Shown here piece after piece: positions 32,740 to 44,560 of a stretch of DNA of 64,000 bases. This DNA is from Girardinichthys multiradiatus (taxonomy: Eukaryota; Chordata; Actinopteri; Cyprinodontiformes; Goodeidae). A program made the position numbers and the translations under genes. The notes beneath the pieces are model-generated. The model saw nothing but the letters and a program-made list of their open reading frames with translations. It was not told the DNA's origin and did not search any database. The stretch lies in NCBI RefSeq assembly GCF_021462225.1, contig NC_061804.1:40115975-40179974 (forward strand). Reading direction: 5' to 3'. Every line of letters begins with the position of its first letter. The first letter of the stretch is position 1.

Positions 32740-33545
32740 ATAGTGCAATGTTCTAAAAAGAAGGAGGGGGGATAGTGAGTTTGTGTAGGCATAGTGGTAG
32801 AGCAGACACTCGAGGACAACAGGAGCTTTTGTGTCTGGAAGCCGGTCAGGAGGTGTGGAGGACCCTCTGAGAACCTTGACTGGAGACCCGCTGGTAGGCG
32901 TGGCTAGTCCAGGGGTAGCCCAGGGGACTGGCACCCATGGTGGAGTTCAGAAGACTGGAACACAGGGTGGAACTCATGAGAGTGGGACCCACGAAGGAGC
33001 TGTGAAGACTTGGACCCACAGAGGAGCTCTAAAAAATGCAATCCTTCGGCAGAACCTCGGAGAACAGCATTGGAACCAATGGAAACTTTAGAGGAACCCG
33101 CGGAAGAACCTTGGAGAATGGTGGTGGAACTGCTGGAACCCGCTGGAGAGTGGCATGGAAGCCGGTAGAAACCTCAACAAAGCTCTGGAGAGCGACGTGA
33201 AAGCTGGAAGAACCCTTAACAGAAAACTCGGGAACAGGTACTAGATGCAGGTCCACATGGAGATCCTCATTGGTGAACTCGGGATCAGGAAAACAAGGCA
33301 GATCCACCTGGAAACCCTTGTTTGAGAACTTTGGAACAGTAGTTTTTCTTTGAACCCCTCTGAGAGCTCGAATGATGAAGCAGGAGGTGCGGATGGTGAC
33401 AACGGTGATCAGGGAGCAAGGGGTGCAGATAGCAATGAAGATGATAACTGAAAAGGAGGTGCAGATGGCGACGATAACTAAAAAAGACATGCAGATGGCG
33501 ACGATGATGAAGCCAGGGGTGCAGAGGATGGTTCTGAGGCCGAAA
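32740..33545. repeat. Degenerate repeat-rich block, GGAA/CTGGAACC-type
   Basis: Contains many imperfect repeats of GACTGGAAC, GGAACCC and TGGAGA and similar units, and is open on both strands over long stretches because of the repetitive composition. The 153-residue minus frame at 33,029-33,490 has internally repeated VLP/FS..VP units but no recognised domain. I treat it as repeat-derived rather than a gene. Confidence 0.45.
33383..33535. repeat. Minisatellite of 36/30-bp units
   Basis: The anchor GGTGCAGATGGCGACGA recurs with starts near 33,387, 33,423, 33,459, 33,489 and 33,519, spacings 36, 36, 30 and 30 bp. All are multiples of three, so the plus frame reads as EVQMATxxxK-like repeats. 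Units are diverged. Confidence 0.65.
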
Positions 33546-33549
33546 GCAG

Positions 33550-34081
33550 CACAGCAAGAGTCTATGATGCTAAATCTCTTTCCCTCAATAAGATCATTGA
33601 AGATTGGTCATGGCTGGGTCTTCCAGCATGACAATTACCCAAAACACACAGCCAGGGCAACTAAGCGGTGACTCTGTAAGAAGCAGGCCTAGCCATTCTC
33701 CAGTCCTGCTCACAATAGAAAATGTTTGGAGGGAGCTGAAATTGTATTGTGCCCATTAACAGCCCCAAAATCTAAAAGATCTGAAGAAGATCTGTATGGA
33801 GGAGCGGGCCAAAGTCCCTGCTGCAGTGTGTTCAAACCTTGTCAAGAACTACAGGAAACATCTGACCTCTGCAATTGAAAACAAAGGTTTCTGTACCAAA
33901 TGTTATGTTCTATTTTTTATATGAAATACTTATTAATCATTTAGTTATCATACAATGTGATTTTCTGAATTTTTTTAATTCTGCCTCACAGTTGAAGTGT
34001 ACCTACGATAAAATGACAGACCTCTCCAATCTTTGTACGTGGAAAAACCAGCGGTGTATCAAAGATTTATTTTCCTCACTG
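33550..34081 (+). mobile_element. 5'-truncated Tc1 transposon
   Basis: [19 protein letters not shown] (33,608-33,668) is the second catalytic aspartate region. Then ENVWRELK- and [22 protein letters not shown] pieces follow out of frame to 33,905, then the usual Tc1 3' flank (CACAGTTGAAGTGTACCTAC) and the right terminus TATTTTCCTCACTG at 34,068-34,081 with TA after it. The N-terminal DNA-binding half and the left end are lost. Confidence 0.75.
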
Positions 34082-34083
34082 TA

Positions 34084-35530
34084 ACGAAAGTTTCAAGTTA
34101 AAAACTGATTTTACAGATGAACTGATGCTCCCATGTATCCTGTAAACTCATTCTTGTTTTGTTTTGTATTGTTTATATAATCTATCAGCTGTATGGTGAA
34201 TGGTTCTGGTCAGCCCTTATCCCGATGGTCTCTACAGAGATTGGATTAAATCACTGGCAATATGTTCAAATAGAGCTCAAACCTTATTTGTCTAATCCCT
34301 GCTTTAGCTCTCTGATATGTTGTAAGGTCATGATCAAATCAAAAGGCACTAATCTCTTAATATTCTTCTGTTAATTCAATGTCAAACACTGATGGACGTT
34401 TTCTGGACATTATTTTCTCTAAATAAGTGCACATGTGAATGTTTTTCTGAAAATCTAAAAAACTGTTCAAATATAACTGAAGGTGATCCATATCATGTGG
34501 TTTTCTAACACTTGCTATTATTGTTGTTCCAGCTGTCTTCCTTAACGTGGCAATGGTATTTTTTCTTCACGTTCCAGCTTGCTTTTGGTAAGATGTAGAC
34601 ATTAGATTAAAAATGGAGCAAGACAAGGTAGTGATGCTATTGTCTCTTTTAAGCTGTAGGCAGAACTGCAGGTTAGCAACAGATGCTTCCAATTTAAAAC
34701 TTTTTCACTTTGCAATTACAATATATAAAGCATTTTTAGAAATCTGTGGCATCTTTTAATGCTATTTCAATACAGTATGTTTAAAGAATGCACAATGTTA
34801 GCCTTTAATACCACTAAATCTAGTAATCTATGAAGTAGATAATATGGTAAATATTATCTGAGCTCATCAAGGTTGCAGGGTACTTTTACATACAGTGGCA
34901 GCTTGGGGAAAAATAATTTAGTCTCACCATCTTTATCTTTGCCCAGCTTTCACTTTAAACCATATTACAGTTATATGATTTTAGAAGTGGGCATGTGACA
35001 TTTTATTTTACTTTTATGATAAAAGCTAATATCAATTATCATGATTTATTCAACAAAGAATGGCTTATTTATTAATCAAGACTTTGCTTAATGTTTTTGG
35101 CACAAGAAAATACAAAAAAACAAAAATGATGTAGGAATGATTCGTTTTAATCTTTTCCTTGCGATTTACTTTGAATTCAAATTTTCCTTTTGCTTTTAAA
35201 TGCAGCAGCACAGCTCAGTTACATAAAGTTGTACATAGACTGATTACATATAACCCATACATTTAACAGTTCATATCATTAACATTAAAAAGGGTAAGAA
35301 AAGAAACAAATAATAAGAAAACAAACCAAAAGTGAAGGCCAGAGTTTATCAGGTCTGGATGTGATCAAATGATTTTGGCCCTTTTGCTGATTGTCAGCTG
35401 GTAAGTCACATCAGCATTCCTATCTACTGTACTTTGAGAACCTGGGCAGGTACTTCAAAATTTTACTCACAACAAAACGTTATCAGTTTGAAGAAACAGA
35501 AATTACATCTGAGAAGAGACTCAATAGCAA
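34084..35530. other. Non-coding, AT-rich; no gene seen
   Basis: No recognisable coding or repeat features. It separates two truncated Tc1 copies. Confidence 0.4.
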
Positions 35531-35534
35531 ATTA

Positions 35535-36186
35535 GAGAGGTGCTATTCCCAAAGCAGTTTTTTGACAGTAAAACAATTCTATCTCAAAAATGTCAAAATG
35601 TTAGGGTTGGTGGTAGACCCACAGGCAGAGCAGAGCCGAGGAGCATCTTGCAGCGGCATGCTATTTCATCCGGTTTGCGTTTAGTTGGACAATCATTTAT
35701 TTTTCAACAGGACAATGACCCCACACACCTCCAGGCTGTGTAAGGGCTATTTGACCAAGAAGGAAAGTGATGGGGTGCTGCGCCAGATGACCTGGCCTCC
35801 ACTGTCACTGGACCTGAACCCAGTCAAGATGGTTTGGGGTGAGCTGGACCGCAGAGTGAAGGCAAAAGGTCCAACAAGTGCTAAGCATCTCTGGGAACTC
35901 CTTCAAGACTGTTGGAAAACCATTTCAGGTGACTACCTCTTGAAGCTCATCAACAGAATGCCAAGAGTGTGTGGAGCAGTAATCAAAGCAAAAGGTGGCT
36001 ACTTTGAAGAACCTAGAATATAAGACATATTTTCAGTTATTTCACACTTTTTTGTTCAGTATATAATTCCACATGTGTTAATTCATAGTTTTGATGCCTT
36101 CAGTGTGAAGCTACAATATTCATAGTCATGAAAATAAAGAAAACTCTTTGAATGAGAAGGTGTGTCGAAACATTTGGTCTGTACTG
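35535..36186 (+). mobile_element. 5'-truncated Tc1 transposon, second family
   Basis: One frame gives RSILQRHAISSGLRLVGQSF then IFQQDND (35,638-35,718). A one-base shift moves the reading to SRLCKGYLTKKESDGVLRQM, then LDLNPVKMVWGELDRRVKAK and a typical C-terminus to 36,020. The third catalytic residue is lysine (NPVK for NPIE). The terminus CGAAACATTTGGTCTGTACT, with CTG next to TA at 36,187, is the right inverted repeat of a common fish Tc1. The left end is missing. Confidence 0.8.
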
Positions 36187-36189
36187 TAC

Positions 36190-37274
36190 ATCCTCAGTTA
36201 CCTTTTACCTTATTTAGTTTCCCAAGCTCAAAACTGCTATGGAAGACCAAGGTCCTTTTTCCATGGGCTCTACTATGACCGGCTTCAACCCACTAAGCCC
36301 ATTTTGCAAACCTTTCCAATACTAGCTCGGCTCAGTAGTGGCCTAGTACTGGCTTTCTTGGTAACTCCGTAACAGTGGGTCCAATTTAGGCAGAGCAGAA
36401 CCAAAATGTGATGTGAACAGACTGCTGTTCACAGTATGAGGGTGGTCAGCTGTTTGTCAGTAGCATAAGAAGGTGTTTGCTGAGGTAGTGCAGAGAATGA
36501 CAAGCCACGGATTTTACTGCACACCACAGTTTGAAAAATATTAAGGACCACATTGGCCAAAGCAGGTCAAACTTTAGTTTGACTCACCGTGACGGTGGTT
36601 GGAAACCACTGTTGCAGAACATGATGTGGCAAGAGTATTTATTTTACTTTGCATGTTTGTACTTAAAACAAATTTCATATTTGGTAGGCTCAAACAGAAC
36701 CACATGACAATAGACTGATGCCTGGGGGTGGGGCATCAAGCCATGACTCCAGCCATCAGTGAGTCAATGGAAACTCAACAGCTTTTATGTGGAGCAGAGT
36801 GAGATGGAGCGCAGCGGAGACATGCGGTGCTGGAACTGTGAATGGAAAAGAGGCCCAAGAAACTAAAGGACTTAAACCTCCATGAGCCCGCAAGGTATTT
36901 GCAAAAACGTGCCCCTCCTCAGAGTATTTTTTCTTTTGCTTATGGTCTGACCTGTTGTTTTCTGTCACTGCTGTGTGTGTGGTGCCACCTGTTGACCGAT
37001 AACACTGTATTATTGGACCTGCCAGCGTACTGAGCCAACATGGTCACAAAAATCTGGACTCCACGCAAACATCTGCAGAGACCCCTTGTAGAACATGTTG
37101 GATGGGTACAGATGAAAAAATGTACGTCACACAAGCTTTGTGTTTGAGTAGACAGAGCAGACAGTATTAATTAGGCATTAGAGACTCCAACTTACACATT
37201 TTGCTTCCAACCCAACAGAGAACAGTAAAGTTTGCTGATAAAAATATGATTATTGATCAAAACTTGAAAAGTAT
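36190..37274. other. Unassigned, repeat-like
   Basis: Parts (for example CTAGCTCGGCTCAGTAGTGG near 36,320) look like worn non-autonomous DNA elements. No gene. The frames at 36,756-37,134 overlap on both strands and lack domains. Confidence 0.3.
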
Positions 37275-37648
37275 TCAATTAAATTCAAACATACTTTATT
37301 AATCCCAAAGGGAAATTAAATGTTGTTATAGCTCATATTTTGAAGGTGTCCTCAAAGAGCCGTTGTAGATTCTGATGGCTGTGGGCAGGAAGGATCTACT
37401 GTAGCGCTCCGTCTTACAGCAGATCTGAAGAAGCCTCTGACTGATCTTGTTGTAGGACAGTCTCATGAGGAGGATGCTCAGGGTTCTCCATAATGTTCTT
37501 CATTTTATGAAGAATCCGTCTTTCCACAATGATCTCCAGAGGTTCCAGAAGAGTCCCCAGAACAGAGCCAGCCTTTTTTATCAGCTTGTTGAGCTTTTTA
37601 AGTCCCTGGCTCTGATGCTGCTTCCCCAGCAGATGATGGCAGAAGAGA

Positions 37649-38461
37649 TCACACTCTCCACAACAGACTTATAGAAGATATGCAGCATTTGCTGCAAACA
37701 CCAAAAGACCTAAGCTTCCTCAAGAAGTACAGTCTGCTCTGTCCCTTCTTGTAGATGGCTTCACAGTTGCATCTCCACTCTAGTCTGTTGTCCAGGTGAA
37801 CACTGAGGTATTTATACTCCTCCACCACCTCCACTTCTTCTCCCATGATAGAAATAGTTTTTGACTTATTCCTGTTTCTCTTAAAATCTACAATCATCTC
37901 CTTTGTTTTAGTCACGTTCAAAATGAGATGATTGTTTCCACACCATGCCACAAAGCGGTCCACCACCTTCCTGTACTCAGCTTCTTGTCCATCTCTGATC
38001 CACCCCATGACTGCAGAATCATCCGAGTATTTCTGCAGATGACAGGAGTCTGTCTTGTACTGGAAGTCTGAGGTGAAAAGGATTGGTGAGAGTACAGTCC
38101 CCTGTGGTGCTCCTGTGCTGCTGACTACCTGGTTAGACTCACAACCCTTCAGTCTCACAAACTGTGGTCTGTTAGTCAGGTAGTCTTTGATCCAGAAGAT
38201 TGGTGAGGCCTCCACCTGAGTCTTCTGGAGTTTCTGACAAAGCAAATCAGGTTGGATTGTATTAAATGCACTGGAGAAATCAAAGAACATGATCCTCACA
38301 GTGCTACTGGCTTTGTCTATATGATAGTGGGTTTGTTGAAGCAGGTGTATGATGGCATCTTCAACTCCAACTCCACAGCGATAAGCAAACTGAAGGGGGT
38401 CCTGATTGTTTACTGTTTGCTTACTCAGGTGGGCCAACAGGAGTCTCTCTAGGACCTTCAT
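37649..38461 (-). pseudogene. LINE reverse transcriptase
   Basis: A 270-residue frame continues the RT after a frameshift: MKVLERLLLAHLSKQTVNNQ, DPLQFAYRCGVGVEDAIIHL, IMFFDFSSAFNTIQPDLL (catalytic D), TGAPQGTVLSPILFTSDFQY, YSDDSAVMGW (catalytic DD), LNVTKTKEMIVDFKR and LSVHLDNRLEW. All catalytic aspartates remain, with YSDD at the active site. Downstream it is truncated at IYKKGQSRLYFLRKLRSF plus about 20 residues. Confidence 0.8.
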
Positions 38462-38579
38462 GATGTGAGATGTCAGGGCAACAGGTCTATAGTCATTGAG
38501 GACTGATGGGCGAGTTTTCTTTGGCTACGGAACAAGACAGGAGGTCTTCCACAACACCGGAACCTTCTTCTGGGCCAGG

Positions 38580-39017
38580 CTAAGGTTGAAGAGGTGCTGT
38601 AGAATCCCACAGAGCTGCTCTGGCATTCAGGACTCTAGGGCTGACATGATCTGGACCTGCAGCCTTATTCCTATTCAGTCTCTCCAGTTGTCTCTTCACC
38701 TGACTTCTTGAGACACACAGGTGGAAGGGGAAAGCAAAGGAAGTATCAGCATCTTCTGATATGGTTGAAGGCAAACATGTAGAAGCAGAAGGGTCTAGGG
38801 CTGAGGTGGAAGATACAAAATGTGATGTGTTACTGGACAGCTGTGGGTCCTGTGGGTCAAAGGAAGGTGGAATGTCTGATTGGCTGTGAGCAGGAGAGGA
38901 GGATGCGAAGCTTGTTTCTGAACTGAACCTATTGAAGAATATGTTCAGTTCATTGGGTCTGTCCCGACCTCCATCGGTCTGATCATCCTTCTGCTTGAAG
39001 CCTGTGATCTTCTTCAT
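38580..39017 (-). pseudogene. LINE linker and start of reverse transcriptase
   Basis: Same frame as the endonuclease, resumed after a TAG at 39,024-39,026. It reads MKKITGFKQKDDQTDGGRDR, NELNIFFNRF, a serine/proline-rich stretch and VKRQLERLNRNKAAGPDHVS, the typical entry to the RT domain. A frameshift follows. Confidence 0.75.
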
Positions 39018-39170
39018 CCCTGTCTACACATCTCTGATATTGTTTTGCTGGAGCTTGCTCTCCAGCTTCTTCTTGTACACCTCCTTGCTGTCTCTTATCT
39101 TGACTTTAAGTTGCTTCTGTATAATCCTCAAAAATTCTCTGTCTCCCTCTCTGAAGGCTCTTTTTTTCTT

Positions 39171-40280
39171 CTAAAGCAGGTCCTTCAGGTCACTGGTGAT
39201 CCAAGGTTTGTTATTGGGGAAGCATCTCACGGTCCTGGTGGGGATGATGTCATCCACACAGAAGTTTATATAGTCGGTTACACACTCAGTCATGGCATTG
39301 ATGTCCTCTCCATGTGGCTGGCACATTGCGTCCCAGTCTGTAGCCTCAAAGCAACCTTGTAGAGCTTCTTCAGCTTCCTGTGACCATTTTCTCACAGTCC
39401 TCTTTATTACAGGTTGCCTCTGAACAAGGGGCTTATATTTCGAGCAGAGAAAAACAAGATTGTGATCTGATTTGCCTAGAGGAGGTCTTGCAGTAGAGAT
39501 GTATGAGTCCTTGACATTTGCATAAAACAAATCCAATGTTTTGTTTTCTCTGGTAGAGCAGCTGACAAACTGTTGAAATGTTGGAACTGTAGCAGAGAGT
39601 GAAGCATGGTTAAAATCACCAGAAATTGCTACAAAAGCATTGGGGTTTTGTGTCTGTAGCTTAGCAACAACTGAGCTGATGACATGATCACATGCAGTGT
39701 CAGCAACAGCGGAAGGTGGAACGTAAACTGTTGCCAAAATAACACTGGTGAACTCTCTGGGTAAATAATATGGACGAAAACTTACTGCCAACAGTTCAAT
39801 ATCTGGACTGCAGAGATGACATTTCACAGTAACATGTCCTGGATTACACCATCTGTTGTTCACAAGTACTGCCAGTCCACCTCCTTTACATTTGCCGCTC
39901 CTCTTTAAATCTCTGTCTGCTTGTATGGTTAAAAAGCCTGGGAGAGAGACGCTGGAGTCGGGGATATGATCCTGCAGCCATGTCTCAGTAAAACACATGA
40001 TACTGCATGCCCGGTACTCTGACTGGGTCCTTTGTAGGGCTTGGAGTTCATCCAACTTGTTTCCCAACGATCTCACATTGCCCATCAAAATCGACGGAAG
40101 AGATGGTTTGAACTTCCTCCTTCTCTCTCTTCTCTTAGCTCCTGCTCTGCATCCACGGCGTCTCCTTTTCAACTCATCAGGGATTTGGGGTTGTAGCTGA
40201 TGTATTATTTGAGCTTTTGAGATATTAATCAGCTGCGCCCGGTTGTAAGAAACAACCCCGTTGCCATGGCAATGCATCAT
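39171..40280 (-). pseudogene. LINE endonuclease domain (APE type)
   Basis: The 369-residue frame begins at ATG 40,280. After a basic N-terminus (RRRRGCRAGAKRRERRRK, residues about 39-56) comes the endonuclease: SILMGNVRSLGNKLDELQAL, CFTETWLQDHIPD (catalytic E), GGGLAVLVN, VYVPPS, ISGDFNHASL (D, N) and LGKSDHNLVF (the final S-D-H). All key residues of an apurinic-type endonuclease are visible, so this domain is uninterrupted. It ends at a TAG where the linker should continue (DLKDLL then stop). Confidence 0.8.
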
Positions 40281-40469
40281 AACAAATGTCCAAAAATAGA
40301 GTATTAAGTATTAAGAAAAATCCTCCAAGCTGCACAGCATCCGACACTGGAGTGGACAGTCATACAAAAAAAAAAAAAAAATCAACTAGTTCCCAAAAAA
40401 GAATAAATCAGAATCAAAGTTAACAGAGCTACTCCAACCTGCTGCCACCTTGAGCGGCGCAATTTGACC

Positions 40470-40734
40470 ATACACATGAATTTTGTTGGGTCAGATTTCA
40501 TTATTTAATAAAACAAACTTCTTAAGGAGACATTGAGTGAGATGGTTATTAAATTGGCAGACAATGAGTGATACATTTTTTATAGCCAGTTTACTATGCA
40601 TTATTTAGCTCAGTAATGCTACTAACTGTATACACACATTTGTAGGCTGTCTACATGTGTAGCCACAAAAAGTCAAAGTCCCTTCAGTCAGTGCAAAGTC
40701 ATGTTGTCTGGCAACGTTGTGGGTTTGGTGGCAG
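40470..40734. other. Non-coding; no gene seen
   Basis: Short AT-rich gap between the LINE and an LTR-like repeat. Confidence 0.4.
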
Positions 40735-40978
40735 GACCAAAATGCAGATCATGGCGAGGAGGCCGCATGGTGAGTAGAAGACGTTTTAATTTAAAAATCA
40801 ACGACTGACAGGTAAGTAATCCAGGTGTACAGTCAGGAGACAAACAAACCATGAGGAGGAACTCGGGAATGCAACAAGTGTTGTCAACGTAAGGAACAAG
40901 CAGGGAACAATGAAAACTAGAAAATTTCGGAAGAAATTTAGACGGGGCCTGCCTCTTGGTGCGTGCTTCTGGGACCGG
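40735..40978 (-). mobile_element. LTR-like dispersed repeat fragment
   Basis: Shares GCCGCATGGTGAGTAGA and the following layout with 23,585-23,640, so it belongs to the same minus-oriented family. Truncated by the tandem repeat on the right. Confidence 0.4.
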
Positions 40979-40979
40979 A

Positions 40980-41630
40980 GCTTGCTATTTTTATTGAAAT
41001 TCATTGTCTATGCTATTTTCTATGCTATTATCTGCTTAAAATATTACTAGTAACTCTGGAAGACTGAGGCTTTTGTTTTGAAATTTTCAGTAAGCCTTAT
41101 TTTAAATGGGCAACACTGGGTGAGCTCCAACATTAGTGTGAAGCCCAGTCCTGAAATGATCTATTGTTTAAAATGCAAAGGCTTTTATTTTGTAGAGCAT
41201 GTTTTGTCTTATTTTGAAAGTCCAGCATGGTTGTCCCTTCAGGTCTGGGTTAGTTCCATTAGTTAAATAGAACCCGCTTGCTATTTAAAAATCATTTTCT
41301 ATGCACTTGTCAGCTCACAAAATCCATAGTAACTATGGAAGGTGTGGGCTTTTATTTTGGAAGTTTCAGTAAGCCTGTTTCAAAGGACCAGCATAGTCCC
41401 ATTCCCATCACTGGGGGAGCTCCAACAGTAGTGTGAAGCCCACTCCTGCAATCATCTATTGTTTAAAGGCTTTTATTTTGTAGAGCATGTTTTGTCTTAT
41501 TTTGAAAATCAAGCATGGTTGTCCTTTCAGGTCTGGGTTATTTCTATTAGTTATATAGAACCTGCTTGCTATTGTAAAACCATTGTGTATGTTATTATAA
41601 GCTTTAAATAATCATGAATAAGCATGGAGG
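40980..41630. repeat. Tandem repeat, unit about 290 bp
   Basis: The unit starts GCTTGCTATT at 40,980, 41,276 and 41,564 (periods 296 and 288). Units share GGCTTTTATTTTGTAGAGCA, TGTTTTGTCTTATTTTGAAA, GAGCTCCAAC and GTGTGAAGCC. Two units are complete and the third stops after about 65 bp. No protein. Confidence 0.85.
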
Positions 41631-41870
41631 GTTGATGAAAGAAATTGCCCTTTAGGGTTAATCACTGTTGTCTGGGTGTTGGAACAGCAGTATATGCTGT
41701 TTAAGTTCCCCACAGAACATGGCCGCCATGTAGTTGCCTCCTATGAAGATGGTCAAAGGGTTAGGGGTCGGGTCAGGTTTAAGCCATAGAAATGAATGAA
41801 TATCAATGAAAGTCAATGCAAAGTCCTCAGAAAGATAGTAATCCATGTATGTGTATATGTCTGTGTGTCT

Positions 41871-41924
41871 CTGTGTGTGTGTGTGTGTGGGTGTGTGTGT
41901 GTGTGTGTGTGTGTGGGTGTGTGT
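41871..41924. repeat. (GT)n microsatellite
   Basis: Near-pure GT run with a few GG interruptions. The open frames over it on both strands are artefacts of the dinucleotide repeat. Confidence 0.95.
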
Positions 41925-44301
41925 CCCAGTGTGAGACACAGAGCAGCAGAAAGAAAGACAGAATCACATCCAGACATATACGGTAGGAGATACACAGAGC
42001 TATAAATAGAACAGTGAGGAATGAATCAGCCAATCAGCAAAGAGCGTCAGTGTAACTTGACACCTGCTGTTTCTCACTCACGCAGCACCTCACTCTGTGT
42101 CTCCCCTGGCCTGGCTTTATAACATGGAGGCGCATGCTCCCGAACAACTGGCCATAACTCGGAAACCGTAGGGGCGATCGATGTCATTCTTGGACTGTTT
42201 TTATCAGAACGGACAGGGGAACGATAATATTCATCCTTTATTTTTGAAAATATAATAATAAAGGCACAACACAAGGTGAAAAGAGAGGGAAAATGGACAA
42301 AAAGACAAAAATGCCTGAATATGCTCCCGAACAATGTCTAATATCTCGGACGGTAATCACAAACTTCAGTTTTAGTTCTGCTAAGTCTTACTGCTGCTTC
42401 TAACTCATAACATTTTATGGCACTTTACCTTGTTTTATTCTTTGCTGTTTTTTACAGAATGTCAAGAGACAATTATCTTTGAGGTCTCTCAAAGATGACT
42501 TCTTGGCACATTTATCTTTAAGCTCAAGTGCTGCCAAATAGAAACATTTTTCGGACAATTTTCCACAGATATGCCTGAAGTGAGCGACTGGTCAGCAGTC
42601 ACTCATAAAGCAACAGCAAACATTTTTGAGTTTGACTCTTCTAGTCCATAACTGTCCAACTTGGGGATGGCTGTGTTGCTTAGTAACCATAGAACATGAG
42701 TGACCTTATTGGTGAGTTCATAAAAATGTATGAAGTCCTTTTATTCATATTCTCGTGTGCTGCTTTTCCTGTCTCCCTCCATCTCACACAAACACTGAAA
42801 CAGACACATAGTTTAGATAAACAGGTCCTAAACACATTGTTCTTTGTACGTGTGTATTTGTGTCCGTATGTGCGTGTGTTTGTTTGTGTGTGTGTGTGCG
42901 TGTGTGTGTGTGTATGTGTGTGAGACAGAGAGAGAGAGAAAGAGCAGCAGCGTGGTAATGAAGGGCTGTACCTGACACATGCTACAAACTGCATGGAGCA
43001 GCATAAGCAGTAAGAGATAGATAAGACTATCAGCAGCCCAAACCTGCATAGCAAAACTGCATTGGACACAGGTTTAAGAGGACATTTATTTTCACTAAAA
43101 CATTGCTACTCTGTTACTAAAACACAAACAGGCACATAGAGGCTTAGGAATTCTAACGACATTATATGTTTGTAGAACTATCCATATCTAATCTGTGTGA
43201 TAGATGTATGTTATTTAAATCTGTGTGCTGTAGTTTCCAGAGTCTTAATCTGGATTTAATCCCCACAACATATTTATTGAAGTGACAGATTGTTATGCAG
43301 TGTTGACTGTGTGCATGTCTGCGTGGGATTTTCCAAGGCCTTTATAAGCCAGCAGCAGCACTGATGACATTAAACACAGCATCTGTCAGCTCTTACTATC
43401 ACAGTGACTGGCTTTTATACAAAGTGCTGCTCTGTTGTTCTCACAGGGAGCACAGATGTTAGCCTTCCTGTTGCCTTCATGGCCATCTTTTTTGCCCTGA
43501 CAACATCTGCACCACTATGTTTGTCGGCCAAAGCAGCACAAGCCGCTCTTGAACTGTTGACAGCTAGGCACAGGTCGGCACAGATGGCAGAAAAGAGGTG
43601 TCAAGCGACCAGCACTGGATGGAGGGGGGTGGCAGGTAGAAACGGGGGGGCTCCCATCTGGCCTTGGTGCTGGCAATTTGACCTGGGGCATCTTCAATGT
43701 TTCCTCAACACAGCCTGTCAGGAGTTGGAAGTCACCTTGTGCAAAATGCTTTACTATGTAGTAGGTTTATGATGAGTTGAGACAAGTGGGGGTGGACACT
43801 GCAGTGTTACTATTTGAACTAACACAAAGGATGCATTGGGAACCATTAGGGAAATAAGTGGCCCATTTCATTATTATTTACAATATTCATTTTAATCAAA
43901 AAATACTTGAGCACAGTATTTTTGGTCTTTTTTAAAAATATTCATATGGCATTTATTGTGTAACAATTAGCTTTCATTTAAAAGTATGAGGCATATGAGG
44001 CGGTTCAAGTTTTCAGTGCAGAAACATGACAGCAATATTTGAATATCTGCTTTGGCCTAAGACTAAGTTCCAATGATATGGCTATGCTTTAAAATCTCTA
44101 ACAGAGGACCGGGTTGCGCTGTGGAATAATTTCCGCTGCCGCTATATAAAGCTCACATGCAATGTATTTTTCGGTAAGTTTGCTTAATACTTATTTAATC
44201 AATAGATGCAATGCAGCTATAAAACTACTTGCAATTGAACTAAAACCCACTGAGCAATACCTGTGATTTCAGTGTTATGTGGTCTAAATGGGATTTAAGC
44301 A
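41925..44301. other. Unassigned; microsatellite-bearing non-coding DNA
   Basis: Contains a second GT tract (42,849-42,923) and a short repeated phrase ATGCTCCCGAACAA (42,133 and 42,320). A plus frame at 43,404-43,772 begins near an acceptor-like TTCTCACAG at 43,438-43,446, but it has no recognisable domain and I do not call it a gene. Confidence 0.4.
42849..42923. repeat. (GT)n-rich microsatellite
   Basis: Interrupted GT/TGTT repeat followed by (GA)n to about 42,940. Confidence 0.9.
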
Positions 44302-44525
44302 TAAACATAATTTATTTTGTTTCTTTAAAGGGAAAATGTTCAGCATAATTTCCAGCCAGAACTACTACATTCTCATACAGCGTCATGCAGCGATGCAATG
44401 CTGACAGAATGTCTTAGAGGCAAATGAGAAATGCAGTGTAATTTGTTTTATCAAAAAAGTCATTATTAATTAGAAACAATAATAAGACCACGACTGATAC
44501 ACAAAATTATTTGGTCAGGAATACA
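44302..44525 (-). repeat. Dispersed repeat, inverted partner of 31.6 kb
   Basis: Reverse-complement match to 31,553-31,772; see that entry. A (CA)n tract at 44,526-44,560 abuts it, as GT-rich sequence abuts the first copy. Confidence 0.8.
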
Positions 44526-44560
44526 CTCACACACACACACACACACACTCACACACACAG
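44526..44560. repeat. (CA)n microsatellite
   Basis: CA repeat with one TC interruption. Confidence 0.9.

Larger units (their letters stand above)
37275..40465 (-). mobile_element. Near full-length Rex1/CR1-group LINE
   Basis: In the minus sense there are a leader from about 40,465 (GGTGGCAGCAGGTTGGAGTA), an endonuclease frame (40,280-39,171), a linker and RT start (39,017-38,580), RT (38,461-37,649), a 3' region and a terminus TTTCCCTTTGGGATTAATAA near 37,290. The element is about 3.2 kb and seems to have lost little. Coding damage is limited: TAG at 39,171-39,173, TAG at 39,024-39,026, one frameshift between about 38,500 and 38,580, and a further stop near 38,520. Jockey-superfamily by domain order; Rex1/CR1 is the best family guess. 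Confidence 0.7.

Noticed and set aside
33029..33490. 153-residue minus frame
   Set aside because: Repeat-derived, without recognisable domain; the plus strand is also open over part of it, as expected for low-complexity repeats.
41658..42033. Overlapping Thr-His/Val-Cys-rich frames on both strands
   Set aside because: Translations of a GT/CA microsatellite.
42680..43069. 129-residue minus frame
   Set aside because: Mostly a translated CA/GA repeat with no conserved part.
43404..43772. 122-residue plus frame near an acceptor-like TTCTCACAG
   Set aside because: No domain resemblance, no matching donor and no partner exon.
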